Source: QHXQ01 sp036389375
GTDB lineage: Bacteria > Acidobacteriota > Blastocatellia > Pyrinomonadales > Pyrinomonadaceae
NCBI GenBank assembly: GCA_036389375.1
Contig: DASVQA010000132.1
Coordinates: forward strand, 1-64,000
Direction: 5' to 3'
Length of the DNA stretch: 64,000 bases
Shown here: positions 31,493 through 40,518 of the stretch, piece by piece
How positions within the stretch are numbered: the stretch's first letter is position 1
Layout: every line of letters begins with the position of its first letter
Program-made: the position numbers and the translations under genes
Notes under the pieces: model-generated
The model's input: the letters and a program-made list of their open reading frames with translations, nothing else
Databases searched by the model: none
Told to the model about the DNA's origin: nothing

Positions 31493-32539
31493 ATGAGTGA
31501 GACGGTCGCACAATTGTCGCCGCGTAGCTTGGCGCGCGCCGAGTATGAGGCGGTGCGCGGCGGCGGCGCAGGGTTATTTGATCTGTCTGCGCGCGGGCGC
31601 ATCGAGGTGCGCGGCGCAGAGGCCGTGCAGTTCCTCAACGGTCTCGTCACAAACGACGTAAAGACGCTCGCGCCCGGCACGTGGATGTATGCGGCCCTGC
31701 CGAACGTGCAGGGGCGCTTGCTCGCACTCGCGCGCGTGCTGCGAGCAGACAGCGCGGACGTTTTTCTCTTCGACACAGAAGCCGCCACCCGCGCGCGCCT
31801 CTATGAGAGCCTCGCACGCTTCACGCTCGCGGGTGATTTCCGGGTGCGCGACCTGACGGACGAGACCGCGCAACTCTCGCTGCAAGGCGCGCAAGCCCTC
31901 CGTATCGCGGCGGACGTACTTGGTAGCGACGCCGCACAAGTAGCGCGCCTGCACGGCGCAGCCATCACGTGGCGCGGCCAACAACTAACCGTGCTGCGCG
32001 CGACGCACACGAGCGAGGACGGCTACGACTTCATCACAGGCGCTGACGTGATGGCCGAGCTACGCTCAGCACTGTGCGCGGCCGGCGCGTTACCGTGCGG
32101 TCAAGACGCACTGGAAGTGCTGCGCGTAGAGGCTGGTGTGCCGCGCTTCGGCGTGGACATGACGGAGACGAACGTTGTGCTCGAAGCCGTGCCCGACGAA
32201 GCGGTGAGCTACACCAAAGGCTGCTACGTCGGCCAAGAGATCATCGCGCGCATACACTGGCGCGGGCATGTGGCCAAGAAGTTGACGGGTCTGTTATTCG
32301 AGCACGACCAAACGATCATGCCCGAAGCCGGGATCACAATCGCCGACGGCAAAGAGATCGGACGCGTCACGTCCGCCGTCTTCTCGCCGCAGCTGGGGCG
32401 CACCGTCGGTCTCGGCTATGTCAAGTTCGACTACCTCGCGGCAGGCACGGAGGTGCGTGTCGGCGACGAAAGGCAGGTGGCGCGCGTCGCGGAGTTGCCG
32501 CTCGTGCGCGGGAGTTGGTGGGCGGAGCACGCAGCATGA
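31493..32539 (+). CDS. ygfZ: Folate-binding Fe-S repair protein YgfZ (GcvT-like)
   Basis: The product has 348 residues. It has a GcvT-like fold with the YgfZ signature KGCYVGQEIIARIHWRGHVA (residues about 240-259), whose Cys is needed in E. coli for repair and synthesis of certain Fe-S clusters with tetrahydrofolate. The N-terminal GLFDLSARGRIEVRGAEAVQ and FLNGLVTNDVKTL are typical. It is a cytoplasmic protein. Its stop codon overlaps the next start (ATGA), and it is 26 nt after the peroxiredoxin gene, so the three may form one transcript. Confidence 0.92.
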   Translation: MSETVAQLSPRSLARAEYEAVRGGGAGLFDLSARGRIEVRGAEAVQFLNGLVTNDVKTLAPGTWMYAALPNVQGRLLALARVLRADSADVFLFDTEAATRARLYESLARFTLAGDFRVRDLTDETAQLSLQGAQALRIAADVLGSDAAQVARLHGAAITWRGQQLTVLRATHTSEDGYDFITGADVMAELRSALCAAGALPCGQDALEVLRVEAGVPRFGVDMTETNVVLEAVPDEAVSYTKGCYVGQEIIARIHWRGHVAKKLTGLLFEHDQTIMPEAGITIADGKEIGRVTSAVFSPQLGRTVGLGYVKFDYLAAGTEVRVGDERQVARVAELPLVRGSWWAEHAA

Positions 32540-32835
32540 CGATGAGCGAAGAGACTCCGCCCGCCGCACCGGCGCACGAGGCGCGCGACCTCGACTACGC
32601 GCAGGCGCGGCTGGCCTATTCAATCATTCAATCGCTGCTCGAACACACGCGCATCCTGAGCGACCTGCTCGCGCTGATGGCGCAGGTGCTCGATGAAGAG
32701 ACCGTCAAGGCGCTCACCATCACGCCGCACTGGGCTGCTTATCTCGACAGCCGCCGCGTCCTCGAACGCACGCGCGCCGACGTGGAGCAGTTCACCGAGA
32801 TAATGAATGCTGCCGGCGAGGAAACCGAAGACTAG
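32536..32835 (+). CDS. Small acidic helical protein, unknown
   Basis: The product has 99 residues and starts at an ATG that overlaps the ygfZ stop codon, so translation is coupled. It is mostly helical and acidic (LDYAQARLAYSIIQSLLEHT, RVLERTRADVEQFTEIMNAA, tail GEETED), with no signal peptide and no Cys. No family was recognised. Coupling to ygfZ hints at a role with that protein, which is inference. Confidence 0.7.
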   Translation: MTMSEETPPAAPAHEARDLDYAQARLAYSIIQSLLEHTRILSDLLALMAQVLDEETVKALTITPHWAAYLDSRRVLERTRADVEQFTEIMNAAGEETED

Positions 32836-32858
32836 CGAGTTCACTGAAGATAACAACG

Positions 32859-32891
32859 CAAGGGCGGGGAGCTTAAAACTCCCCGCCCTTG
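32859..32891. terminator. Bidirectional terminator (ygfZ operon / NYN gene)
   Basis: A perfect 13-bp stem pairs CAAGGGCGGGGAG (32859-32871) with CTCCCCGCCCTTG (32879-32891) around a 7-nt loop. It lies between convergent genes. Confidence 0.9.
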
Positions 32892-32925
32892 CCTTGTCTT
32901 ACAGGTAGATTCTGCCGCGCTGTTA

Positions 32926-34683
32926 TCAATCCAGCGGCGTTGTTAATGCTTCTGGTTGTTCGGTGGCGGTGGCCAGATCGGTTGGGAGATCGAGCGGTTC
33001 ATCATGAACGCGGACGAAGCCGTTGGCCGTGTGTGCGCCGTCGAGACCGCTGAGCAGCCAGTCGTCGAGCAAGCGGCGCTCGTCCGCCGAGAGTTCAAGC
33101 CCGGCGTCTTCGCAGAGTTTGAGCACGTCGTCGCGGAAGATTTGGGCGAGCCGCGCCGCCGCATCGTGTTCGGGTCCTTTGCCGAAGCGGTGACCCGTGA
33201 AGGTGATGCCTTGCAGGATGAACCAGACGCTCTTGCGCGGAATGGCCGCGCCGCGCGCAAGACAATAGTCGCGCACGGCCTTTGAGGTGTAAGTGAGATT
33301 GAACGGGCGCTGAGTTAGATCGTCGGCGATGGCGGTGAAGACGAGCGCGAACTCGGCGGGCGTCAGGCGCGGCGTGCCGGTCACTTGACTGACGCGCCGG
33401 ATGAAGTCGGCGAGCGCGGGCGGCAGGCTTTCGAGTTTGTCGGGCGCGATGGGGAGCGCCACCGCATCGGCCGCGCCGGGCGGCGTGTGGCGCGCGGGGT
33501 CGTAGAGATAGCCGGGCTGATTGGGCGCGGTCAGGATTTCAAAGCCGAGCGCGTCCGCCCCTTGCAGCAGCAGCTTGAACGAGCCTGCGCCGCCCCACTC
33601 TGTCTCCGTCACCTGCGGGCCGAACGTGCGGATCACTTCAAAGGCGATGCGCGCCATGTCCAACGGCTCGGCTGCGTCCGCCACGCATTGCCGCACGTGC
33701 TCGATGATCTGCTCGCGCAGCGCAGGCGCGCAAGGCGCTGCCTCGTCCGCCTGCGTGCGTTCGACCAACTCCGGCTCGGTTAGATCGGCTGGTGACGTAA
33801 CTGCTGCGGGCGCGGGCATGTCTGCGAGGACGACGCGCCAAGGGTCGCCGTCCACCATGCGCAGTTCGGGGCGGCGCCGGAGCAATTCGAGCGTGAGGTA
33901 GCGCAGCGAAGAGAAGCCGAGCCAGTTGTCGCTGGCGGTGAACTCGGGAAAAGTTTTGAAGATGAGGACGAGACCTGTGGCGGGCACTTCGCCATCGGCG
34001 AGCACCGCGTCGTAAACCTTCTGCGCCATTGCGGCCAGCACTGGCTCGTAGGGCGAGGGCGGTGGTGGCGGCACTTCGACGGGCGTGCCCGTCTTGTCCA
34101 GCACGCCGGGCACGATGCCGAGCGCGTCTTCGATGAGCGTGTCGCTGCTGACGACCAGATCGGCGGCGGCGCGATAAGCGGGCGCGATGGGGCCGATGGT
34201 CAGGATGGACGTGCGGCGGTCGTGCGCGCGCAGGCGCAGAAGCACGGGCGTGAAGTCCGAATCGCCGGAGAGGATGATGAACTCGTCAAAGCGCGTCGCG
34301 TGGTTCATCAGGTCGAGGATGTCCATGACCATCTGAATGTCGGTGCTGTTCTTGCCGCGTTGGGTGATGGGCGGACAATCCACGACGGAGAAGGCCGAGC
34401 GCGTAAAGTAGGGCCGGAAGTTGTAAAAGAGTTTCGGATTCAGGTAGCAGCGGCGGATCAGGATCGCGCGTTTTTCGAGCGTGGCGGCCGCGCCGTTCTC
34501 GCGGCTTGGCATACCCTGTTCCATCCAGGCGAGCCAGCGCGCCGGATAAGTCGCAAAACTCTGCGCGGCTTCAGGGTCAATCTTGTCCAGCCCGACGTAG
34601 ATGTTATCGAAATCAACAAAGAGCGCGGTCTTGATGCGCCGCACCGGTTCGCCCTGCGAGGTCTGTGCAAAGGGGATGCTCAT
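32926..34683 (-). CDS. NYN-domain protein with OST-HTH/LOTUS-like region
   Basis: The product has 585 residues. The N-terminal NYN nuclease-like domain (about 18-195, PIN superfamily) has the acidic motifs ALFVDFDNIYVGLD, KNSTDIQMVMDIL and IILSGDSDFTPVLLRLRAHD, so the metal-binding Asp are intact. Winged-helix modules of the OST-HTH/LOTUS kind appear at about 215-290 and 320-395 (LREQIIEHVRQCVAD, GSFKLLLQGADALGFEIL). Another helical module spans about 435-570. NYN-LOTUS proteins are thought to cut or bind RNA. The start at 34683 follows GAAAGGCGAGA. No partner gene is coupled to it. Confidence 0.85.
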   Translation of the reverse strand: MSIPFAQTSQGEPVRRIKTALFVDFDNIYVGLDKIDPEAAQSFATYPARWLAWMEQGMPSRENGAAATLEKRAILIRRCYLNPKLFYNFRPYFTRSAFSVVDCPPITQRGKNSTDIQMVMDILDLMNHATRFDEFIILSGDSDFTPVLLRLRAHDRRTSILTIGPIAPAYRAAADLVVSSDTLIEDALGIVPGVLDKTGTPVEVPPPPPSPYEPVLAAMAQKVYDAVLADGEVPATGLVLIFKTFPEFTASDNWLGFSSLRYLTLELLRRRPELRMVDGDPWRVVLADMPAPAAVTSPADLTEPELVERTQADEAAPCAPALREQIIEHVRQCVADAAEPLDMARIAFEVIRTFGPQVTETEWGGAGSFKLLLQGADALGFEILTAPNQPGYLYDPARHTPPGAADAVALPIAPDKLESLPPALADFIRRVSQVTGTPRLTPAEFALVFTAIADDLTQRPFNLTYTSKAVRDYCLARGAAIPRKSVWFILQGITFTGHRFGKGPEHDAAARLAQIFRDDVLKLCEDAGLELSADERRLLDDWLLSGLDGAHTANGFVRVHDEPLDLPTDLATATEQPEALTTPLD

Positions 34684-34755
34684 ACCATTCTCGCCTTTCA
34701 AAGATTCAAAGACGCTACACGCGCGTTATCTTAACTCAGGACGGGCGGGAATTGA

Positions 34756-35595
34756 TCAGAAAAGAGAGGGTTGATCGGCCAACTCCGCAGGCGCGACCTG
34801 CGCTTGCCCCAGCAGGTGTTTCAGCTTGTTCGCGCTCGCAGGCGCGTGCCCTTCGTAGTAGTTGCTAAAGTAGGCATAGACGCGCGTGCCGCGTTCGCAC
34901 AGTCGCGTGATGGCCGCGCGCCAGAGGTCAAGATTACGATCATGCGGGCGCACAACCTGATCGAAACGTGCGATGTCGCGCGCGCCCATCCAGCGCACGT
35001 AGGCAAAGTCGGCGGGCGCGGCGGCAAACATCTGCCAGAGCGTGCGGCGCGCGATCCATTGACCCTCGACGAGCGCGACCGTGACGTTATGCCGCGCCAG
35101 CAACTCGGCCGTTTCCGTGCGCGCCCAACTGCCGTGCCGAAACTCGACGGCGAAACGCACATCGCGCGGCAGACGCGGCAGAAAACTTTCGAGCGCGCCC
35201 ACGTTCTCTGCCGTCGCCTCAAACTGCGGCGGCAGTTGCACGAGCACAACACCCAGCTTGTCGCCGAGCCGGCGCGCGGCGGTGCAGAAGTTCGCTAAGG
35301 TCTCGTCGCTCTCACTGCGCAAGCCGGCTTCGTGCGTGATCGCCTGCGGCAGCTTGAGCGAGAACGTGAAAGCGGACGGCGTGCGGCGCAGCCATTGATC
35401 GACGGTCGCATCGGCCGGCACGGCGTAGAAGGTTGAATCAACCTCGACCGTGTCGAAGGCGCGGGCGTAAAGCTCAAGCATGGCGTTGGGGCGCGTGCCG
35501 TGCGGATAGAAGACGGGCGCGGGGGCGGCGGGCGGCGTCACCCAATCGTCGTAGTTCCAGCCCTGACAACCGACTTGCGCGCGCGCAGCATTCAT
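34756..35595 (-). CDS. DUF72 family protein (YecE-like TIM barrel)
   Basis: The product has 279 residues. The N-terminus VGCQGWNYDDWV is the DUF72 signature (xGxxGWxYxxW). EVDSTFYAVPADATVDQWLR, FTFSLKLPQAITHE, LGVVLVQLPPQFE, VRFAVEFRHGSW and YAYFSNYYEGHAPASANKLK follow in family order. The fold is a TIM barrel and the biochemical role is not established. The start at 35595 is chosen because the Arg-rich sequence before it matches no known family. Confidence 0.88.
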   Translation of the reverse strand: MNAARAQVGCQGWNYDDWVTPPAAPAPVFYPHGTRPNAMLELYARAFDTVEVDSTFYAVPADATVDQWLRRTPSAFTFSLKLPQAITHEAGLRSESDETLANFCTAARRLGDKLGVVLVQLPPQFEATAENVGALESFLPRLPRDVRFAVEFRHGSWARTETAELLARHNVTVALVEGQWIARRTLWQMFAAAPADFAYVRWMGARDIARFDQVVRPHDRNLDLWRAAITRLCERGTRVYAYFSNYYEGHAPASANKLKHLLGQAQVAPAELADQPSLF

Positions 35596-35606
35596 GGCGG
35601 GCGATT

Positions 35607-36206
35607 CTAGCAGACCTCGCAGACGATCAATTGCACCGCGCCGAGCAGACGCGGCGCAACGCGCACGACGCGCAAGCCGGCCGACGCGGCTTCGAGTGCC
35701 GTGCGGCGGTTGAAGTGGTCGGCGCAGAGGCGCACGGTGCAGAAGTTGAGACAGTCGAACAAGGGCGCGAGCAGATTGTCGGGGCGCACGTGTTCGAGCA
35801 ACACGACGCGCCCGCCCCGGCGCACGACGCGGCGCAATTCCATGAACGCCGCGCGGGGCGATGCGACCGAGCAGAAGACGAGCGTGGCAAAGGCTGCATC
35901 GAACGCATCTTCGACGAAGGGCAGGCGCTCGGCTGAGCACTGCACGAGCGCCACGTTGCCGGGGCGCTCCGGTTTGCGCCGCGCGTGCTTGAGCATCTCG
36001 CGGCTCGGCTCGCAGGCGACACCGCTTGCGCCCGCCGGGTAGTGGCGAAAGTTCAGACCCGTGCCCGCGCCCACTTCGAGTATGCGCCCGGCGCGCGGCA
36101 ACTCACCGAGCGTCGTCGCGCGCCAACGGGCCAGAAACCAGCGTTCAAGCGGCGCAAGCGCGCGGTCGTAGCGGTCTGCAAGCTGATCGTAAACTTGTTC
36201 GGGCAT
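35607..36206 (-). CDS. Class I SAM-dependent methyltransferase
   Basis: The product has 199 residues. Motif I is RILEVGAGTGLNFRHYPAG, motif II lies near GVACEPSREML, and LPFVEDAFDAAFATLVFCSV and RRGGRVVLLEHVRPDN complete the Methyltransf_11 fold. It resembles small methyltransferases of the phospholipid/quinone type, but the substrate is not determinable. It is 11 bp upstream of the DUF72 gene on the same strand and probably co-transcribed with it. Confidence 0.88.
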   Translation of the reverse strand: MPEQVYDQLADRYDRALAPLERWFLARWRATTLGELPRAGRILEVGAGTGLNFRHYPAGASGVACEPSREMLKHARRKPERPGNVALVQCSAERLPFVEDAFDAAFATLVFCSVASPRAAFMELRRVVRRGGRVVLLEHVRPDNLLAPLFDCLNFCTVRLCADHFNRRTALEAASAGLRVVRVAPRLLGAVQLIVCEVC

Positions 36207-36428
36207 CCGTCCTCGTGTTCAGCCCGGCGGCGCGGCCGCGCTATTCTATCCGCTCGCCTTGCTTCATGGATAACCGGAGTGCCACGCCGCCTTGACGTTC
36301 GCGGCGGGCGGGTGCTAGCTTGTCGCCGCACAACTGACAAAGCGAGAGAGTTTCAGTCAGCCGTTCTTTGTTAACATTTTCAATCGCTACTTCGACCCGC
36401 GCGCACGACGCGTCGCGGGTTGACCGTC

Positions 36429-36604
36429 GCAGGTGTGCCCTCGAAAGAAGGGCGACAAGGGAAGTCGGGTGTAAAGCCCGCACGGTTCCCGCCACTGTGT
36501 ACCGGCGATTGTGTCGCTGCCGTTTTTAATGTCACTCGTCTTTAAGGGACGGGGAAGGCTGTGCGGCGACGCGCTTGAGCCGGGAGTCAGGAAACCTTGC
36601 CTGC
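36429..36604 (+). promoter_or_regulatory. Cobalamin (AdoCbl) riboswitch aptamer
   Basis: The closing stem P1 pairs GCAGG (36429-36433) with CCTGC (36600-36604). The conserved core is present: CGGTTCCCGCCACTGTG around 36483-36499 (the B12-box region) and GAGCCGGGAGTCAGG at about 36577-36591, with GGGGAAGGC before it. It precedes a BtuB-like receptor and a B12 transport operon. When bound by cobalamin such RNAs shut off expression. About 220 bp upstream (36207-36428) hold no recognised gene and presumably the promoter. Confidence 0.9.
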
Positions 36605-36612
36605 ATAAGGAC

Positions 36613-36670
36613 AGTTTTTAGCTTTCAGTTTCAGCCCCGCACGGGCCCTAAAAACTGAAGACTGTTTTTC
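36613..36670 (+). promoter_or_regulatory. Candidate expression platform after the riboswitch
   Basis: CAGTTTTTAG (36613-36622) can pair perfectly with CTAAAAACTG (about 36649-36658), closing over an inner GCCC/GGGC. The next segment CTTTCAGTTT (from about 36623) can pair instead with AAACTGAAG in the same right arm. The two pairings exclude each other, and a TTTTT run follows. This resembles a switchable hairpin. Confidence 0.5.
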
Positions 36671-36811
36671 GACGGAGGCGACCGCTAACGCTCCGGGCAA
36701 GAGCGAGTGGCGTCGGGCGCTCTGCATGGACGGGCGGCGAGCCGCGCAAAAGTCTCTTTTGCGTTGGCGCTTCCGCGACCTTGCCAATCTACGCAGACAC
36801 CGTCAACGAGT

Positions 36812-36851
36812 ACGCCCTCGATCTTCCGCGCGGAAGATCGAGGGCGTTTTG
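36812..36851 (+). terminator. Long palindromic terminator upstream of btuB
   Basis: The 36 bp at 36812-36847 form a perfect palindrome (18-bp arms, left arm ACGCCCTCGATCTTCCGC), followed by TTTT. It lies between the riboswitch and the btuB start codon, 91 bp before the latter. It can act as a leader terminator whose use would set read-through into the operon. Confidence 0.85.
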
Positions 36852-36942
36852 CGTTTGCCGCGACCAGTTCACGGCGCGGCCCCGCTCCTGCTCCCGCTTG
36901 CGCCAGTGGTTTCGCCTGCCGCCTTGCGGAAAGGAAGAGAAC

Positions 36943-39396
36943 ATGAGCCGCAGTCTAATTCAGCAGATCGTTTTGACCTTCGCGTTCCTCAGCCTGTGCG
37001 CCGGCCACGCCTTCGCGCAGACCGACGGCGCAACGCTCGCAGGCCGCGTCGTCGATCCACAGGGCGCGGCCGTCCCCGGCGCAATCGTGACCATTTACGC
37101 GCGCACCGCGCCGCTTCGGCTCAACACGACGACCGACGCGAGCGGCGCTTACCGCTTTGAACGGCTTGCGCCCGGCGACTATCTGGTGGAAGCGGACGCG
37201 CGCAACTTCGCGCCCGCAACGGCCCACGCCGTCACGCTCGCGCGCGGGAGCGCGGCGACGCTCGATCTGCCGCTCGAAGTCGCGGGCGTGCGCGCCGAAG
37301 TCGTCGTCACGGCCGCCGACGCGCCGCAAACGGTGGACGAAGTCTCAAAGGCGATCTCAATCGTCACCGTGCGCGAGCTGGAGGCGCGCGACGAATACTC
37401 AATCCCCGAAGCCCTGCGCACCGTGCCCGGTTTGCGCGTGCAACAACTCGGCGGCCCCGGCTCGTTCACAACGATTAAGACGCGCGGACTGCGCAATCAA
37501 GACACGGCCGTGCTCGTTGATGGCTTGCGCTTCCGCGACCCCTCGGCCGAGCGCGGCGACGCCTCCGGCTACATCAGCGATCTGCTCGTCGCAGGCCCAG
37601 ACCGCGTCGAAGTCCTGCGCGGTTCAGGCTCATCGCTCTACGGCACAAACGCCATCGGCGGCGTCATCAACATCGTCACCGACGAGGGTGGGCGACCGAC
37701 GCACGGCAGTTTGCTCGCGGAAGGCGGCGGGCTTGGTCTCTTTCGCGGGCGCGCACAACTCGCGGGCGGCTCAGGCGCAAACCGCATCACGTACAGCGCC
37801 GCCGTCACACACCTCAACGTCACGCGCGGCATAGACGGCGACGACGCCGCACGCAACACGAGCGGGCAGGGCCGGGTGCTCTTTCGTCTGACGCCGACCG
37901 CGACCTTGAGCGTGCGCCTCTACGCCGCCGATGCCTTTGTGCAACTGAACACCGATCCGCAATCAATCGCCAGCACGTTTGCTCCCGACCCCGTCGCGGC
38001 CGTGCCTATCCCACGTGCTGCGCTGCCCGCCATTGAAGCAGGCACATTTAACCGCGGGACTAAAGCCGGCGCGAACTTCATCCCTTCGACCAACGATCCC
38101 GACGCTTCGCGGGCCGCGCGTTTCTTTAGCGGCGCGCTCGTCTTCAACCAGCGCCCGACCGACAAGTTCAGTTACACGATCTCCTATCAAGGCAACCGGC
38201 ACAACGCCACGTTCCTCGACGGCCCGCGCGCCGACGGCGGATTCTTTGGTGGGGGCAATGGCAACGCGCACACAAAGCTTCAGGGGCGCACGCACACCTT
38301 AAATGCTCGCGCCGACTGGCAACTCGGCCGCACGCAACTCTTAACCGGCGGCTACGAGTTCGAGCGCGAAGAGTTCAACAACCGCAACGTTTTCTTGGAA
38401 TTCCCCGCAGACGATTCGGCCGTGCAGGTCGTCGAGCATAGCCACGCCTTCTTTGTGCAAGACCAGATCAGGCTGCTAGCGGATCGGCTGCAACTCTCGG
38501 CCTCGTTCCGCGCGCAGCATTTCATCCTGCAAGCGCCGCGCTTTACGCCCGCTGCCACGTCGCCCTACGCCGGTTTCAACTTCGCCGCACCGCCCAATGC
38601 TTACACCGGTGACGGTTCAATCGCCTACCTGTTTCGCACGACCGGCACAAAACTGCGCGGCCACGTCGGCAACAGCTACCGTGCGCCGTCGCTCTTTGAA
38701 CGGTTTGGATCGTTCTTCTTGTCGTTCGGTAACAGTTTCAGCGCCCTTGGCGATCCGCGCCTGCGTCCCGACCGCGCGCTCGCCTTCGATGCGGGCCTAG
38801 ACCAGACGCTCGCACGCAATCGCGTGCGCGCCTCCGCCACCTATTTCTACACGCGCTTGCAGGAGGTGATTGATTTCGCCAACTCGACGCCGAACGATCC
38901 GTTCGGCCGCTTTGGCGGCTACGTCAACACGGGCGGCGCACTCGCGCGCGGCGCGGAGTTGAGCGTGGCGGCGACGCCCGCGCGCACGCTCGACCTCAAC
39001 GTGGCTTATACCTACACAAACGCGGACGAGCGCAGACCGCGCGTTACGTCCACGCTCCAACGGATTCTGCGCTCGTTTGCTATCCCCGCCCATCAGTTCT
39101 CGCTCGTCGCCACGCAGCGACTAGGCCAGCGCGTGCTCTTAAACTTCGATCTGATCGCGGCGAGCAATTATCTCGCGCTCCTCTTCGATCCGAGTTCGTC
39201 CATAACGCACATCTTTCGCTTCCGGGGCATACGCAAAGCCGACGTGGGCGTAAGCTACATTTGGCCGCTCGCCAATGATCGTCGCTCGCTGCGCTTCTTT
39301 GGTTATGTGGACAACCTGACGAACTATGAATACTTCGAGAACGGCTTCCGCACGCCGGGCCGCACGGCGCGCGCGGGCGCGCAGTTCAACTTCTGA
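36943..39396 (+). CDS. btuB: TonB-dependent outer membrane receptor, BtuB-like
   Basis: The product has 817 residues. The start at 36943 has AAGGAAGAG and gives a signal peptide (MSRSLIQQIVLTFAFLSLCA). Residues about 27-110 form a carboxypeptidase-regulatory-like domain (AGRVVDPQGAAVPGAIVTIY, DASGAYRFERLAPGDYLVEA). The plug (about 125-235) follows: VPGLRVQQLGGPGSFTTIKT, DTAVLVDGLRFRD, SLYGTNAIGGVINIVT. The barrel ends in Phe (GAQFNF). The cobalamin riboswitch and the Btu transporter genes around it identify cobalamin or a corrinoid as the likely substrate. The extra N-terminal domain is absent from E. coli BtuB and common in Acidobacteriota and Bacteroidota receptors. Confidence 0.9.
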   Translation: MSRSLIQQIVLTFAFLSLCAGHAFAQTDGATLAGRVVDPQGAAVPGAIVTIYARTAPLRLNTTTDASGAYRFERLAPGDYLVEADARNFAPATAHAVTLARGSAATLDLPLEVAGVRAEVVVTAADAPQTVDEVSKAISIVTVRELEARDEYSIPEALRTVPGLRVQQLGGPGSFTTIKTRGLRNQDTAVLVDGLRFRDPSAERGDASGYISDLLVAGPDRVEVLRGSGSSLYGTNAIGGVINIVTDEGGRPTHGSLLAEGGGLGLFRGRAQLAGGSGANRITYSAAVTHLNVTRGIDGDDAARNTSGQGRVLFRLTPTATLSVRLYAADAFVQLNTDPQSIASTFAPDPVAAVPIPRAALPAIEAGTFNRGTKAGANFIPSTNDPDASRAARFFSGALVFNQRPTDKFSYTISYQGNRHNATFLDGPRADGGFFGGGNGNAHTKLQGRTHTLNARADWQLGRTQLLTGGYEFEREEFNNRNVFLEFPADDSAVQVVEHSHAFFVQDQIRLLADRLQLSASFRAQHFILQAPRFTPAATSPYAGFNFAAPPNAYTGDGSIAYLFRTTGTKLRGHVGNSYRAPSLFERFGSFFLSFGNSFSALGDPRLRPDRALAFDAGLDQTLARNRVRASATYFYTRLQEVIDFANSTPNDPFGRFGGYVNTGGALARGAELSVAATPARTLDLNVAYTYTNADERRPRVTSTLQRILRSFAIPAHQFSLVATQRLGQRVLLNFDLIAASNYLALLFDPSSSITHIFRFRGIRKADVGVSYIWPLANDRRSLRFFGYVDNLTNYEYFENGFRTPGRTARAGAQFNF

Positions 39397-39590
39397 TGAA
39401 GGAAACGCCCGTACAAACTGCGCTCGTCGAGGGCGAGGATTTTTACTGGGAAGGCGCGGCGCTCGTGTTCACTGCGCGCTACCATCTGCGCCGGGGTTAC
39501 TGTTGCGCGAGCGGGTGTCGGCATTGTCCGTATCGTGTGGATGCAGCAGCAGAGGAGCAAGCTATTGCTGAGCAGTCTGAGGCGGATTAG
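39396..39590 (+). CDS. DUF5522 small Cys-rich protein
   Basis: The product has 64 residues and its start overlaps the btuB stop (TGATG). The core GAALVFTARYHLRRGYCCAS followed by GCRHCPYRV is the DUF5522 signature, with the Cys pattern CC-x3-C-x2-C that could bind zinc or a cluster. The function is unknown. Its place inside the cobalamin operon, translationally coupled to the receptor gene, is worth noting. It overlaps the following BtuF gene in another frame. Confidence 0.8.
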   Translation: MKETPVQTALVEGEDFYWEGAALVFTARYHLRRGYCCASGCRHCPYRVDAAAEEQAIAEQSEAD

Positions 39591-40518
39591 ACGGCGGGCG
39601 CTTGTCTGCGTTGCGCTCGTGGCGCTCGTTGGTGGTGCAGCCTGTCAACACGCGCCGTCGGCCAGTGATGCGAACGCGCCGCAGCGGGCCACGTCGCCTG
39701 CGCCGCAGTACGAACGCATCATCTCGCTCAGTCCGAGCACGACCGAAGTGCTGTACGGGCTGGGTCTGTTCCCGCGCGTCGTGGCCGTTTCGGACTACGA
39801 CGAATTTCCGCCGGAGGTGCAGCGTTTGCCGCGCATTGGCGGTTGGAGCAATACTAATCTCGAACAGGTCGCCAGCCTGCGCCCAGACCTCGTCGTGATG
39901 GCGGACGCGCAAGCGCCCTTCATCAAAGACAAACTCGAAGCGCTTGGCTTAAAGACCCTCGCCGTGCCGAGTCGCTCGGTCGAAGACGCGCTGACGAGCA
40001 TTGAACAGATCGGGCGCGCGACCGGGCATGAGCGGGAAGCGCAGCAGTTGATCAACGAGACGCGCGCCAAACTGGCGGACGTGCGCGCGCGCACGAGCAG
40101 TCTTGAGCACCCGCGCGTGCTCTGTATCGTTGATCGCGTGCCGGGTACGCTGCGCGGGTTGTACGCGGCGACCTCAGGCAGCTTTATCGGGCAGTTGATC
40201 GAGACGGCGGGCGGCGTGTCAATCGCGCCGGCTGCGCCGTCCGGCTTCGGGCAGATCAGCAAAGAGGCGGTCGTCACGCTCGACCCGGAAGTGATCATCG
40301 ATCTTGAGCAGAACACGACGGGCAACCGGCTCGCCGAAGATACGCAAGCCGTCTGGCGCGAACTGGCTCAGGTCAAGGCCGTGCGCGCGGGGCGCGTCTA
40401 CGCCATGCGCGATACGTCGGTGCTGCATCCTTCGCAGTTCGTCGGTGACGCGGCGCAGAAGTTCGCCGCGCTCCTGCATCCGGAGGTGTTCAAACAGAGT
40501 GGCAGCCAGCCACAATGA
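39541..40518 (+). CDS. btuF: Cobalamin ABC transporter substrate-binding protein (BtuF-like)
   Basis: The product has 325 residues. After a positively charged N-terminus comes a lipoprotein-type signal (VALVALVGGAACQHA). The periplasmic binding fold has RIISLSPSTTEVLYGLGLFP, VVAVSDYDEFPPEVQRLPRI and GGWSNTNLEQVASLRPDLVV, as in BtuF/FhuD-type proteins. It would hand cobalamin to the BtuC/BtuD transporter. The start overlaps the DUF5522 gene by 50 nt, and no clear ribosome site was seen, so the exact start is uncertain. Confidence 0.88.
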   Translation: MQQQRSKLLLSSLRRIRRRALVCVALVALVGGAACQHAPSASDANAPQRATSPAPQYERIISLSPSTTEVLYGLGLFPRVVAVSDYDEFPPEVQRLPRIGGWSNTNLEQVASLRPDLVVMADAQAPFIKDKLEALGLKTLAVPSRSVEDALTSIEQIGRATGHEREAQQLINETRAKLADVRARTSSLEHPRVLCIVDRVPGTLRGLYAATSGSFIGQLIETAGGVSIAPAAPSGFGQISKEAVVTLDPEVIIDLEQNTTGNRLAEDTQAVWRELAQVKAVRAGRVYAMRDTSVLHPSQFVGDAAQKFAALLHPEVFKQSGSQPQ

